A stretch of DNA of 64,000 nucleotides from an uncultured Flavobacterium sp. (GCF_946478785.1 NZ_CAMLDD010000026.1:1-64000); one strand, 5' to 3'. Shown: positions 17,101 to 26,472, counted from the first letter of the stretch. The notes: generated by a model not told the origin, from the letters alone. Numbers and translations are program-made.

Positions 17101-19395
17101 TGGATGGCTTTGCCTAATATTACGGGAGAAACAGCTTCGAACCTTTCTCATGGAAATTATGCGCTAAATGTAAAAGACAGAAACGGAATCATGTTAGGTA
17201 CCTACGTCAACAATGTACTCGCACAGGAAATTGATGTTACCCAATTGATGCAGGAACCTCCAAAATTATCCGTAACCATTACCCATGGCGATGTTTTTTG
17301 CAATGGAGGTAATGACGGTTGGGCTACAGCGAATGTTGTGGGAGGAGTGCCTCCGTATGATTATAAATGGTCTAATGAAGTAGAAATAGGTCAAAACACG
17401 GTTTTAAAAGCAGGCGAATATTGGGTATTCATTACAGATGCCAAAGGATGTACAACGCAGGAAAGTGTTACGATTTTGCAGCCTCCAACACCACTTGCCA
17501 TTAAATATACTGAAGTTCTTAACCCTAGTTTTTACAAAGCTACCAATGGAAAAATTGTGGTGGAAGTTACTGGAGGAACTATTTTTATGGACAATACCTA
17601 TTGGTTTGAATGGAAAAATAGTAAAGGGATAACACAAACGACAGCAACAACCCATTTTAGTAATGGAGTATATACAATTTCTTTAAACGGGCTTCCGGAG
17701 GAAATGTATAGCTTAACGGTTCGTGATGCTAATTATAATCCTGCAACAAATAAGACAAGTTGTACCATGGCCAATTCTGTTACAGCTTTAGACGATCCGG
17801 ATCCGCTTGAAGTTACTTTTGAAGTAGTTCGTACTATTTCTTGTAATGTGAATAATGAATTTGGAAACGAGACAGATGCTTATCCGTTAGACAATCAAAG
17901 AGATGAATCGCAGGATGGTATTTTAGTTGCTCATGTGAAGGGCGGAATTCAGCTGCAAGGAGACAAAAATAATGGGTTGCCTTATTTCTATACTTGGAAA
18001 AAACAACAAAAAGACGGTTCCTGGGTTCTTTGGAATGATCAGGATGAAACAGCAGAATACCTGTCAGACGGAACTTACGCTTTGAATATTGAAGATGCTA
18101 ACGGTATAAAACTCGGAACCTATGTAAATAACATTTTAATAAAAGAAAATGATGTTACACAGTTTATGCCCGAACCGGAGAAACTAAATCTGACTTTTAC
18201 AAAAATGAATGCCAGTTGTAACAATGGAAATGACGGTTGGGCAGAAGCACATGTTTCCGGTGGAACTCCGCCCTATATCTATGAGTGGACAAATGGAGAA
18301 ACATCACCAAAAATAGAAAATATTACCACAAATAATTATTTTGTAATCGTAACCGATGCGAAAGGCTGTGTGGTACAGCGAAGTATTTTTGTTGGTGATC
18401 CAAAAGGAATATTTACTACCGAAACAGTCAAAAATCCTGTTTGTTATAAAGGTAATGACGCCTCAATAGAACTTAATGTTACAGGCGGAAACTTGCCTTA
18501 CAGCTATTTATGGAACACTGGAGCGACTACTAAAGACTTAAACAATCTTACAGCCGGGAATTACGAAGTAATCATTACCTGTCCGGATTGTTGTGTGTAC
18601 AAAAAGAAATTTGTTTTAAAAGATCCTCAACCCGTTATGGTTGCTATTGGGCCAGACAGGACCCTATGCAATGATCAAGATCTGGATTTAGATGCGACAA
18701 TTGCAGATCCAAATGCAAAATACAGCTGGACGTCTACAAACGGATTTACATCGAATGAAGCAAAAGTAACTGTAACAAAAGCCGGAACCTATCGTGTAAA
18801 AGTAACTTCAGATTTAGGATGTATGGGCGAAGATGAAATCGTAATAAAAACAAGTCAGGCAATTATTAGTTCAGAGTTTTTATTGAGTTCACAAGCCTAT
18901 TTAGATGAGGAAGTAATTTTAGTGAATACCAGTAACCCTTTTGGTGAAAGTACAAATTGGGTGATTCCTGACGGAGTACAAATTGTTGAACAAAAAGAAA
19001 AATACATAACCCTGAAGTTTGATGCTGCAGGTGTATATGCCATTGGTTTAGAGCAAACCCAGGGAGAGTGTTATGCAACATTCAGCAAAAATATTACAGT
19101 TGAGAAACGAAACGGATTGCCAAATGCAGGCACAACTTCGCAATTTATTGTCGATTTTATTGTAACCCCAAATCCGAGTAATGGTAATTTTAAAGCACTT
19201 GTAACTTTAGAAAATACGAGTGCCATCAATTTAAGGTTGTTTTCTACCACAGGACAAAACACCATGATCCAGAAAAGTGAATCGGGAAAAAAGAAATATG
19301 AAATAGATTTTGTAACCTCATTAGAATCCGGAATGTATGTTTTAGTATTAGAAACGGGACAACAAACATTGATTAAAAAAATTATCATCTACTAA
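14146..19395 (+). CDS. Giant SprB-repeat surface protein with T9SS type A sorting domain
   Basis: 1749 residues with a signal peptide ending FGYGQ. The N-terminal ~300 residues contain a Cys-rich part (CLRHCSIFNSKCRNACVAAR). Then many SprB-type repeats follow, recognised by pairs such as VSCHEGNNGWATANVTGGSG and AGEYTVEVTDDKGC. A longer composite unit of about 305 residues recurs three times (starting near residues 605, 910 and 1218), each with RTISCN or AISCN, DGILKA and NNGLPYYFYW. The last ~75 residues (VTPNPSNGNFKALV to GQQTLIKKIIIY) are a typical type IX secretion sorting domain, so the protein should be exported by the T9SS and attached to the surface. SprB-like repeats are known from gliding adhesins, but this protein is much smaller than SprB. 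It starts 4 bp after the previous gene and ends 1 bp before the next. Confidence 0.9.
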   Translation: MKKIYLLIILLVSGFGYGQINLTGETSYKLNIVGYQSRNGDGCGDIDGLREIKATRRDGTTISIFNGRKLYDDVIHEQTFTKTNPIVSVEFYKIEKWENWAGNCDGGPNHNRDKININYNCFSSYQDNAGSNLRYLTVTSKPYIKINEPAKSQYLGSSERIKIELPDNLDASNFDWKYRVDDGIEKTIPYPYNYKAVLDIKGSDFLTEADFGKDISIYVNMNCSAGSELAKGYANKDSYLQVLECLRHCSIFNSKCRNACVAARQGYIDEILTEEFIKLYQSNTSNAITFTYLQSAPDVVSITSTDPKCYDSQDNNIKILFGRPLSVNEKLNITLTNMDDDEQLPNFMDIALNDDNSFTIFNIPTGKYELQLNGFHNGAPLYSSTIANPLNFEIKKPLPLDFTLKSSDILCYGAMNGTITISPIGGSRNVSGYDYYSLDDGGSWIPFPNNKPFTITGLAPGTYKVKVKDMNECIAKIQKLVNGEIELSDDAKVLERTILQPELPLTLNYTFKKDPTFYRAANGKLTASITGGTINDDKTYGYEWKNSDGIVLPATAQYNSADKTYNITLENFPDGEYKLTVKDKNYNNATNNAGCSIIESSQILTQPDPIVITIEEAQAISCNTENNDLITGNLNKLSDGILKATVNGGIKFTGSANNGLPYKFIWSKYNAATNLWEELTEYKTDTAGNLSEGNYSLNIEDANGIVQGTYNTTDLVTALPTTKEIAEPAKLELSFTTGNVSCHEGNNGWATANVTGGSGSYTYTWYSTGGIIDQNNITQLTAGEYTVEVTDDKGCFVKGSIIIQEPSEEVKIEYEEIYTPTFSGATNGRIIARITGGTSNDDQSYNYVWKNSKGILQTTTAEMKDGIYTITLNGVPADDYFLTITDKNYNEATNQITNCSVLESKVTLNEPDPLKVVFEIVRTISCNTNNEFGNDTDTTPIDGQRDESQDGILKARVSGGTPLASSVNNGLPYYFYWKKQQADGSWMALPNITGETASNLSHGNYALNVKDRNGIMLGTYVNNVLAQEIDVTQLMQEPPKLSVTITHGDVFCNGGNDGWATANVVGGVPPYDYKWSNEVEIGQNTVLKAGEYWVFITDAKGCTTQESVTILQPPTPLAIKYTEVLNPSFYKATNGKIVVEVTGGTIFMDNTYWFEWKNSKGITQTTATTHFSNGVYTISLNGLPEEMYSLTVRDANYNPATNKTSCTMANSVTALDDPDPLEVTFEVVRTISCNVNNEFGNETDAYPLDNQRDESQDGILVAHVKGGIQLQGDKNNGLPYFYTWKKQQKDGSWVLWNDQDETAEYLSDGTYALNIEDANGIKLGTYVNNILIKENDVTQFMPEPEKLNLTFTKMNASCNNGNDGWAEAHVSGGTPPYIYEWTNGETSPKIENITTNNYFVIVTDAKGCVVQRSIFVGDPKGIFTTETVKNPVCYKGNDASIELNVTGGNLPYSYLWNTGATTKDLNNLTAGNYEVIITCPDCCVYKKKFVLKDPQPVMVAIGPDRTLCNDQDLDLDATIADPNAKYSWTSTNGFTSNEAKVTVTKAGTYRVKVTSDLGCMGEDEIVIKTSQAIISSEFLLSSQAYLDEEVILVNTSNPFGESTNWVIPDGVQIVEQKEKYITLKFDAAGVYAIGLEQTQGECYATFSKNITVEKRNGLPNAGTTSQFIVDFIVTPNPSNGNFKALVTLENTSAINLRLFSTTGQNTMIQKSESGKKKYEIDFVTSLESGMYVLVLETGQQTLIKKIIIY

Positions 19396-19396
19396 A

Positions 19397-22300
19397 ATGA
19401 AGAACCTTTTCAAGAACATATATTTATCAGTTTTATTTTTGTTTTTAAGTGTAACAGGATATGCGCAATTATATCCGGTTCAGGTAACGCCTATTTTTAA
19501 TAGTCCGTATAGCGTCAAAATATCTGAGTATGCTACTAGCATGGATACTAAAATGCAGCTGCTGATCAATCCTACCGATATCTCAATATCGCAAAGACAA
19601 GTACGTTTAAAATTGTACATACAAGGCAACGGACTTAATATACAGAGTAGTGATCTTATGCAAGGACAGCGGCCAATTTTTATAAATGGCGGGGAATTAC
19701 AAACGCTTACCAATACCGATATTGCTGCACTCTTTAGGTTAGAAAATCTACAGGGAATTTCTCCGGCTCAATATGCAAACCCGTTGCCGGAAGGAATGTA
19801 CAACTTCTGTTTTGAGATGTACGATTTCGTAACCAACCAAAAGATCTCTCAAAAAAGTTGTGCCAGTTTATACCTCATTTTAAATGATCCGCCATTATTA
19901 AACACACCACAAAAAAACGAGCAAATTGCATCGACAGAATTTCCGAATATTTTATTTACCTGGACACCACGTCAGATAAATGCGACCAATATATCGTATA
20001 AGTTCGAATTAAAGCAGCTTATCGATCCTACATTAGATCCGCAAATTGCATTTCAGATGTCTCCTGTTTTATATGAGGGAACACTTTTTGGAACGGCTTT
20101 GCTGTATAATTTGAGCATGCCGGTTTTAACCCCGGGATTTCGATATGCGTGGAGGGTAAAAGCTATTTCAACTACTGGACTTTCAGAGAATGCCGTTTTT
20201 AAAAATGATGGCTATAGCGAGATATATTCCTTTAAATACACTGCTTCCTGTGCGGCTCCAACCTTTTTGTTGAGTGAATCCCAAAGTTCTAAAAGCGTAA
20301 AAATAACCTGGGAAGGAGTGCCGGAGCATACCCGTTATCAGGTACAATACAAAAAACAAGATGTACGCAACGCGCAATGGTTTTCATCAAACAGCTTAAA
20401 CAAACAAACTTTAATCACCAATTTAGAACCGGGAGTTACCTATCAATTTAGAGTAGGCTCAAGCTGCGATCCTGTAAGCGAAGGCGTTCAGTCATTTACG
20501 TATTCAGGAATAAACACTTTTACAACACCTACAGAAACAACAGGCGTTCCGGCGTATAATTGTGGCATTGTTCCTCAAATTAATATTCAGAATCAAAAAC
20601 CGCTTACTAATTTAATACAAAGCGAAACCTTTAAAGCAGGGGATTTTCCGGTAACCATTTTAGAACTTAAAGGCGAAAACAGCCCTTATTCAGGACGAGG
20701 TTATATTGTTGTGCCTTATCTGGGAGATACTAAAATTGCGGTAGAGTTTAATAACATCGTAATCAATACAGACTATCAGTTGATTAGTGGTGTTGTAGAG
20801 ACAAGTTATAATCCGGATTGGAAAAATATAGCTGATTTAAATCCAGATCCTCCGGTTAAAGAATCTTTAGAGCCACAGGATGAAACGGACACCGTACATA
20901 ATGATGATGAAGTAATTACTAATATTGATAATAAACCTACAGGAGACAATGAGGGGACAAATCCAAGCATAGGATCTGATGTAAATACAGTAACAGAACC
21001 TGTAGCTAATTTGGATCCTAATAATCCTGAAAATTCCGATACTACAGTAAATACTCCACCTGAAAAACCTATAGCGAATAATTCGGATAATAATAACGAA
21101 AATTCAGAGACAGGTAAAAGTGATTATTTTATAGAATTTAAAGGGAAAAAATATAGATCCGGGGAAAAAATACAGATTCCATACAGTAGAAACTTGTTAG
21201 GGCACAATAGGTTTAAAATGCGTGAACTAAATAAAGAAATAAATGTAAAATACGAATTAACTTATCAAAGTGAAAACGGAGTTAAACCTGAAAAAATAGA
21301 AGGAGATAATTACTTAAAGAAAATGGAATCAAAAACTGAAGCTGATTTTGATTTTAGTTTTGATAATACTTTAAAGTATCAATTAAAATCTGTTGCAGAT
21401 ATCGATAAAAAGCCAAGTTTATCAAATGAAATTGATTTAATTGTTAAGCCTGTTCAATTAAAATTTTTAAAAGCAATTGATAGTTCTGACAAAAACAATA
21501 ATAAAAGAGTTGCTGTTGAGACAGAAACATTGTATTATGTGGACAAAGATCCTAATTCTAAGCAAAACAGAAGAACAAAATTTTTAATTGGTTTAAGTAT
21601 ACCAACAGACGAAATTCCAAAACAAAATATAAAATGGAAATTTGATGAAGATTATAAATTAGATTATGAGGGACTAGATGTTCTTGATTACGTTTATATG
21701 TACGATGATGCAAAAAATGTCAAAGTAACATCAATAGTAGGGTTTCCATCTGAAAGTATTAAAAATCTTAATATTAAATGGATTGACAAACATGCAGTCG
21801 CATGGTCTTTTGTTCCGCCGGGGATTAGTCAAGCTATTAATACCTCTTTTGAAGAAATAGATGGAAATTTAAAGAAACTAGATAGATTTATAAAAATTAG
21901 TAAATTTTTAAAACTTAAAGTTGATAAAGTTAAAATAAATGGGTCAAAATATAACGAAGAAGATACAGAGTCAAGACTTTATAAGAAAATGGAAGTAGGA
22001 TCCGTTTCAGGTGGATTCGGAGTAGAAACTCCTGAAAAAGTAATTCCAGTACCTGCACTAGCAATGTTGTCAAGAGCAGGGATAGTAGATATCGGATTGT
22101 ATTTTAAAGCATCGTTTGGAGTTGAGGTTGAGGGAGGGGTTGAGAGATATATATTAGCAGAACAAACAAAATATATTAATAATAAGAAAGCATTTTTTAA
22201 GATTGGCCCCAAAGGTAGTCTTACTGCAGGTGTAAAAGCTGAGTTATTAGTAGCTAAGGATCAAGTAAAGTTTGATGTGCGTGGGGGAGCCGAGGTAAGT

Positions 22301-22492
22301 TTAAAAGGTGATATAAATTACAGTTTTTCTGATAAAAAATTGGTAGGAGAAATTTACTTTCCTCCAGTAATTCTCTTTGCAAATATTCAAATAGAAACTA
22401 AAGGATTTATTGAATTTGAATTGGTTGATTATCAAAAATCTATAGAAGTAACAGATAAATTCATACTTTATGAGTACAACAAACAGTTTTAG
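19397..22492 (+). CDS. Secreted FN3 protein with a distinct, possibly exchangeable C-terminal half
   Basis: 1031 residues. A signal peptide (to VTGYAQ) leads into LYPVQVTPIFNSPYSVKISE, an opening I associate with large flavobacterial surface proteins. FN3-like domains cover about residues 185-375 (ILFTWTPRQINATN, VKITWEGVPEHTRYQVQYKK). Residues ~490-575 are an Asn/Asp/Glu/Pro-rich linker. The last ~450 residues differ in style: Lys-rich, then a beta-rich stretch with DIGLYFKASFGVEVEGGVER and GPKGSLTAGVKAELLV. The 3' end overlaps the next gene by 23 bp. The split architecture resembles polymorphic proteins in which a constant N-part carries a variable C-part. Function unknown. Confidence 0.75.
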   Translation: MKNLFKNIYLSVLFLFLSVTGYAQLYPVQVTPIFNSPYSVKISEYATSMDTKMQLLINPTDISISQRQVRLKLYIQGNGLNIQSSDLMQGQRPIFINGGELQTLTNTDIAALFRLENLQGISPAQYANPLPEGMYNFCFEMYDFVTNQKISQKSCASLYLILNDPPLLNTPQKNEQIASTEFPNILFTWTPRQINATNISYKFELKQLIDPTLDPQIAFQMSPVLYEGTLFGTALLYNLSMPVLTPGFRYAWRVKAISTTGLSENAVFKNDGYSEIYSFKYTASCAAPTFLLSESQSSKSVKITWEGVPEHTRYQVQYKKQDVRNAQWFSSNSLNKQTLITNLEPGVTYQFRVGSSCDPVSEGVQSFTYSGINTFTTPTETTGVPAYNCGIVPQINIQNQKPLTNLIQSETFKAGDFPVTILELKGENSPYSGRGYIVVPYLGDTKIAVEFNNIVINTDYQLISGVVETSYNPDWKNIADLNPDPPVKESLEPQDETDTVHNDDEVITNIDNKPTGDNEGTNPSIGSDVNTVTEPVANLDPNNPENSDTTVNTPPEKPIANNSDNNNENSETGKSDYFIEFKGKKYRSGEKIQIPYSRNLLGHNRFKMRELNKEINVKYELTYQSENGVKPEKIEGDNYLKKMESKTEADFDFSFDNTLKYQLKSVADIDKKPSLSNEIDLIVKPVQLKFLKAIDSSDKNNNKRVAVETETLYYVDKDPNSKQNRRTKFLIGLSIPTDEIPKQNIKWKFDEDYKLDYEGLDVLDYVYMYDDAKNVKVTSIVGFPSESIKNLNIKWIDKHAVAWSFVPPGISQAINTSFEEIDGNLKKLDRFIKISKFLKLKVDKVKINGSKYNEEDTESRLYKKMEVGSVSGGFGVETPEKVIPVPALAMLSRAGIVDIGLYFKASFGVEVEGGVERYILAEQTKYINNKKAFFKIGPKGSLTAGVKAELLVAKDQVKFDVRGGAEVSLKGDINYSFSDKKLVGEIYFPPVILFANIQIETKGFIEFELVDYQKSIEVTDKFILYEYNKQF

Positions 22493-22964
22493 CACTAGTT
22501 TTAAAGGAATTATTTTATTAGCCTTTATATCTTTTTCAACTTTTTTTATTTTGTTGATTTCATTTGAATTTTATGATAATTGCAAAATTTTATCATATAA
22601 AAGTGAGATTAAAAAAATAAAGGTTAAAATTGATTCGTTAGAAGTTTCAAGCACAAGAAGCGGAAAATCATCATCAAGTTCAATATCAAGAAAATATTAT
22701 TACAATAAGGGATTAATTTTTCAAGTACCAGAAACTAAGGGATTTTTACTAGAATATGAAAATCCTACGGAACAAATTAACGAATATATGCAACATCATA
22801 AAGACTCTTTAAATTTATGGGTTTTAGAGAAGACACCAATAAAATACGCTAATGAAAAGGAAAAAGAGATAGATGTGTCGTTAGAAAAAAGTAATAATAT
22901 GATAATAATTTTTTATTTTATCCTATATATAATTTCAATGTTAATTATAAAATTTAAATTTTAA
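22470..22964 (+). CDS. Two-span membrane hypothetical protein
   Basis: 164 residues with hydrophobic helices at ~12-32 (IILLAFISFSTFFILLISF) and at the C-terminus (MIIIFYFILYIISMLIIKF). The loop between them of ~100 residues includes a Ser-rich stretch (SSTRSGKSSSSSISR). It overlaps the end of the 1031-residue protein gene by 23 bp, so the two are translationally linked. No family recognised. The position suggests a partner or protective protein for the C-terminal half of its neighbour. Confidence 0.55.
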   Translation: MSTTNSFSTSFKGIILLAFISFSTFFILLISFEFYDNCKILSYKSEIKKIKVKIDSLEVSSTRSGKSSSSSISRKYYYNKGLIFQVPETKGFLLEYENPTEQINEYMQHHKDSLNLWVLEKTPIKYANEKEKEIDVSLEKSNNMIIIFYFILYIISMLIIKFKF

Positions 22965-22967
22965 AAA

Positions 22968-23666
22968 ATGAATAAACAAATTATAATACTTATTTTATTA
23001 ATTATTTTTTGTAAAAAAGTATATGCACAAAATGATTCAAATCTTAATCTTGGAATAGAGCAAGAATCAGAACTGTCTTTTCAAGTGTATGATTCTTTAA
23101 TTATAAAAAAAGAATATGTTAAACTTGAAGAGGTCAAAAATGATACTCCCGAAAATTTAATGAAATCAATACTTTCCGCAAATAGTCAGGAATGGATTGA
23201 TTATAATACATTGGGTGGAAGCTCCAGATCTACTAAAAGAAAGGAAGATTATTTTGTAAAAATTAAACAGATGAGTATTAATAAAAATTACATTAAATTA
23301 ATACATAAAGTTTCTTTTTTTATTAATAATACACCAACAGAAATAATCAAGTTTTATTTTAAACAGGAAAATGCAAAAGAAGTATCTGGCTGTTATGTTT
23401 TACAAAAAGTTGATAATCGTTGGTATAAAGTGTCAAATACTACAACATCTAATCTCTCTATAATTATAATGAGATTAAAAACCGATATTCTTATTGAGTT
23501 GTTTTCAGGAAAAACATCGAATGTTTTAACGAAAGAATTATATGATACGATTAACTTAAATGGATATATAGACTTAAGTAAGCTCGAAAGTATATTTTTT
23601 TCGTGGTACAGTCCAATTAAAAAAAATGAAAAGCTTAATTTATTCATAGATTCTAAAACTTGGTAA
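22968..23666 (+). CDS. Secreted hypothetical protein, paralogue of the next gene
   Basis: 232 residues with a signal peptide (MNKQIIILILLIIFCKKVYAQ). The C-terminal part contains LKTDILIELFSGK and NGYIDLSKLESI, which line up with ANILFEFYNKEN and NGILDINKLADVV in the following protein; the two are probably diverged duplicates. It begins 3 bp after the two-span membrane gene. Function unknown. Confidence 0.55.
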   Translation: MNKQIIILILLIIFCKKVYAQNDSNLNLGIEQESELSFQVYDSLIIKKEYVKLEEVKNDTPENLMKSILSANSQEWIDYNTLGGSSRSTKRKEDYFVKIKQMSINKNYIKLIHKVSFFINNTPTEIIKFYFKQENAKEVSGCYVLQKVDNRWYKVSNTTTSNLSIIIMRLKTDILIELFSGKTSNVLTKELYDTINLNGYIDLSKLESIFFSWYSPIKKNEKLNLFIDSKTW

Positions 23667-23668
23667 TA

Positions 23669-24235
23669 ATGAAAAATATTTTAATCTTAGTTATCCTGCT
23701 AATTTCTCAAAAATCAATTAGTCAAAATAAAATTGAAACAAAAGCAAAATTTTTAAATGTTTTTGACCTTACTAATGCTTACGATTATACAAAAGAAGAA
23801 AATGATACACTGATGGATAGTAAATTTATAGGGAAATTACCTGAAAAACTATTGCAATCAGAAAAAGAAACTTCAATAAAATTGTTGACAAAAATTAAGA
23901 TAGTTTACAATAATGAGGAGCACATTTATATTAAGTACTATGAAAAAACAGGAAATGTATCTGATTTAAAAATAATAGATATTCTTTCTCGTAATAGTAC
24001 ATTTATAAAGAATGAATCTGTTAATATAATTTTAGATCCAATAAAAAGAATAATGAATTCAGTAAATGCGAATATATTGTTTGAATTTTATAATAAAGAA
24101 AATGATATTTCTTATCCTGAAATAAATGAACTCAAACCTCTTGTAAAATCGTCAAATGGAATTCTTGATATTAATAAACTTGCAGATGTAGTTGAAAAGA
24201 ACAAAAATATTTTATCTAAATATATATTCAAATAG
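23669..24235 (+). CDS. Secreted hypothetical protein, paralogue of the previous gene
   Basis: 189 residues from the ATG at 23669, chosen over the TTG at 23660 because it gives a compact signal peptide (MKNILILVILLISQKSISQ). The mature part shares spacing and short motifs with the preceding gene product. The start lies 2 bp after the upstream stop. It ends the small-gene module behind the 1031-residue protein. Confidence 0.55.
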   Translation: MKNILILVILLISQKSISQNKIETKAKFLNVFDLTNAYDYTKEENDTLMDSKFIGKLPEKLLQSEKETSIKLLTKIKIVYNNEEHIYIKYYEKTGNVSDLKIIDILSRNSTFIKNESVNIILDPIKRIMNSVNANILFEFYNKENDISYPEINELKPLVKSSNGILDINKLADVVEKNKNILSKYIFK

Positions 24236-24330
24236 AATTTATTAGTTAACCTAAATGAAGTGAACAATGTTCTTTCAAGTATAAATATAATAATTGAATG
24301 AGAGTAATGAATTTAAGTGATGTTTACCAG

Positions 24331-24360
24331 TGTCTGGCGAGAGCATCTTGCTCGTGAGCG
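24331..24360. repeat. REP-like palindrome, copy 3
   Basis: TGTCTGGCGAGAGCATCTTG then CTCGTGAGCG: GAGCA/TGCTC stem with a TCT loop. It matches copy 1 at 4338 apart from short indels. It lies 50 bp upstream of a transposase-like relic. Confidence 0.6.
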
Positions 24361-24408
24361 CAAAGAGGTGTGAGTTCATTCAAAATGAAAATAAGATACG
24401 TTCATTGA

Positions 24409-24516
24409 AATTTGGTTTTAGAAAGATTTGTAAAGTTAAATCATATTTATAATAATCCAATCGAAGCAGGTTTTTACTACGCTATTAAATCGGTTAGAAA
24501 AAAAATGATAAACTGA
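24409..24516 (+). pseudogene. Relic of a RAYT/IS200-like transposase C-terminus
   Basis: The frame reads VLERFVKLNHIYNNPIEAGF, then YYAIKSVRKK and stop at 24514-24516. The pattern I-(Y/H)-N-N-P-(I/V)-E-A-G is a hallmark of the C-terminal part of Y1-type transposases linked to REP sequences. Only ~35 residues remain. Its place right behind a REP-like palindrome supports the call, which is still based on a short match. Confidence 0.45.
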
Positions 24517-24550
24517 ATATAAAATAAATATACAAACCTCAAAAATAAAT

Positions 24551-25396
24551 ATGAAAAGAATAATAGTAACAGCAATAGCTGTATTAATTGGAATTGGTGC
24601 TTTTGCACAAAAAATCAAGATTGATAAAGGAGAAATAAAACTCGATGATAAAACAATTGCTTATATAGAAGGTAAAAAACCGCTTTTTAAAATTTCAAAT
24701 CTTGATAAAAGTTATTCAGTGACAGCAGAGCTAAAGAATGCTCCTAATGCTGATTCGATGACACTTCCGTGGATAGAACTTAGAGATGAGGCAACGGGAA
24801 AGTCGAATGAATTAGAATTTAAGAATAAGAGTAGAAAATTCAGTGCCTTTAATTATGACAGAAGTATTATCTATGAACTGTTTGACAGAAATTATATGAG
24901 TGCAGAAGGCTTAACTAAAGAAGCAATCGAAAGTTTTATTAATGGGCCATCAGCAGGGATAGCTGCAAAAAAGTTGGGAGTTCAGGGTGATATCGACAAG
25001 GTAAACAGTCTGGCAGATACGTATAATTTAACGATTGATGATGCTGGTGTCATATATAGCGTAAAAGCACAGAATCCTGATCCTAACGATAAAAAAATAG
25101 GCTACATCAAAATGACTTCACCCTCCACAAATGGGGAATTAAAATATGAGGTTTTAGATCTGGATAACAGATTAATAGCTACATGGTTCGCAAGAGCAGG
25201 GATGATTTCAGGATATGATAAATTTTTAAACCAGGAACTAATCACATTTGATAAAGAAGTTCTTAAAGCAGCTTTTGATAATAGAGGTAACCCAACAGGA
25301 TATAAAATGAGTAAAGATATTACGGTTATGAATATTGCAAGAGTACTGGTTGGTAACGGCTATACGTTAGGAAGTCATTATGCTAATAAAAAATAA
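24551..25396 (+). CDS. Secreted hypothetical protein
   Basis: 281 residues; signal peptide MKRIIVTAIAVLIGIGAFAQ, then KIKIDKGEIKLDDKTIAYIE, a beginning seen often in small Bacteroidota periplasmic proteins of unknown function. The middle is helical (LTKEAIESFINGPSAGIAAK), and the end reads ARVLVGNGYTLGSHYANKK. It is 35 bp upstream of the next lipoprotein gene and probably co-transcribed. No motif gives a function. Confidence 0.6.
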   Translation: MKRIIVTAIAVLIGIGAFAQKIKIDKGEIKLDDKTIAYIEGKKPLFKISNLDKSYSVTAELKNAPNADSMTLPWIELRDEATGKSNELEFKNKSRKFSAFNYDRSIIYELFDRNYMSAEGLTKEAIESFINGPSAGIAAKKLGVQGDIDKVNSLADTYNLTIDDAGVIYSVKAQNPDPNDKKIGYIKMTSPSTNGELKYEVLDLDNRLIATWFARAGMISGYDKFLNQELITFDKEVLKAAFDNRGNPTGYKMSKDITVMNIARVLVGNGYTLGSHYANKK

Positions 25397-25431
25397 TTTA
25401 AGTTAAATAGAAATATATAAAAGAATAAAAA

Positions 25432-26472
25432 ATGAAAAAAAGAATTTTATTAGTAGCCGTATTGCAGCTTTTTTTAACCTTGAATAGTTGCAGTGGAGGA
25501 GATGATTATGTACAACCTGTAGAGGAGATACAAGGAGAGATTAAGGCAGACTATATGACCTATGTTTCTTATCCTGACGATTTTATTATAGATAGCAATA
25601 ACAATGTCTTTGTAACAGAAGAAGTTACAGGTGAGAGTTTTTCTTGTAGAGTTAAAAAAATAGATTCTGACGGCAAAGCTACAGTAATAAAGTCTCTTGA
25701 TTTTGTAAATTTTAAGTCCTCTATTTTATCTACATCGCAAGATGGAAACATTCTTTTGGTAGCAAGATTCCATAGCACAGATTGGGACAAAATATTTCGA
25801 TTTGAAAATAATTTTTCAGATCTGAATCCTTTTTACAGTATGAAGCCTGTAAGTTCCCCTTCTGCTACTAAGGCCAGACTTTTTTCAATTTGTAACAATA
25901 ATGATAATACATATTTTGTATTTGATTACAATACTAAGCAAATGAAAAGGGTTGTTACAGAATTAAATACAGATGTTTTTGTAGCAGGTTCAGGAAAAAA
26001 AGAAATAAAAGATGGAACAGGATTAAATGCTGGGTTTGGGACTGTAAATAAAATAATTTCTAAAAATAATATTTTATATGTAGTTGACAATTTGTATTCT
26101 GCATCAGGTTCTGATTTATTGAGTTCTAACATCCGAAAACTGGAGTATATCAATAATGAATGGAAAGTAACGACCTTAATTTCAACTACTAATAGTGATG
26201 CTTATTATAGTGATATTGCATTTGATTCTAAGAATGAATTATATGTGTTAGTTAGAGGAAAAGGAATCAGTAAATTGAATATTGAGGATAACACTTTACA
26301 CTCTTTTAGAGAGGGAGAATTTAAAGTTGGGAAAGGTAGTGTACATTCTTCTTTAGAATATAAAAATATCGAAATGATGAAAATTAAAGAAAATGATATG
26401 TACTTAGTGGTAGATAACGAATTAATTAAGATTTCAGATTTCCAATCAAAATTTGCTTTAGCAGAAAAATAA
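25432..26472 (+). CDS. NHL-like beta-propeller lipoprotein
   Basis: 346 residues. The lipobox is clear: LNSCSGGDD, with Cys at residue 21 and an acidic sequence after it, the signal used in Bacteroidota for export of lipoproteins to the surface. The rest has propeller-blade character (DDFIIDSNNNVFVTEE, DGTGLNAGFGTVNKII, DIAFDSKNELYVL), reminiscent of NHL repeats. It is likely a surface-exposed binding protein. It stands 57 bp upstream of a PKD-domain lipoprotein. Confidence 0.7.
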   Translation: MKKRILLVAVLQLFLTLNSCSGGDDYVQPVEEIQGEIKADYMTYVSYPDDFIIDSNNNVFVTEEVTGESFSCRVKKIDSDGKATVIKSLDFVNFKSSILSTSQDGNILLVARFHSTDWDKIFRFENNFSDLNPFYSMKPVSSPSATKARLFSICNNNDNTYFVFDYNTKQMKRVVTELNTDVFVAGSGKKEIKDGTGLNAGFGTVNKIISKNNILYVVDNLYSASGSDLLSSNIRKLEYINNEWKVTTLISTTNSDAYYSDIAFDSKNELYVLVRGKGISKLNIEDNTLHSFREGEFKVGKGSVHSSLEYKNIEMMKIKENDMYLVVDNELIKISDFQSKFALAEK

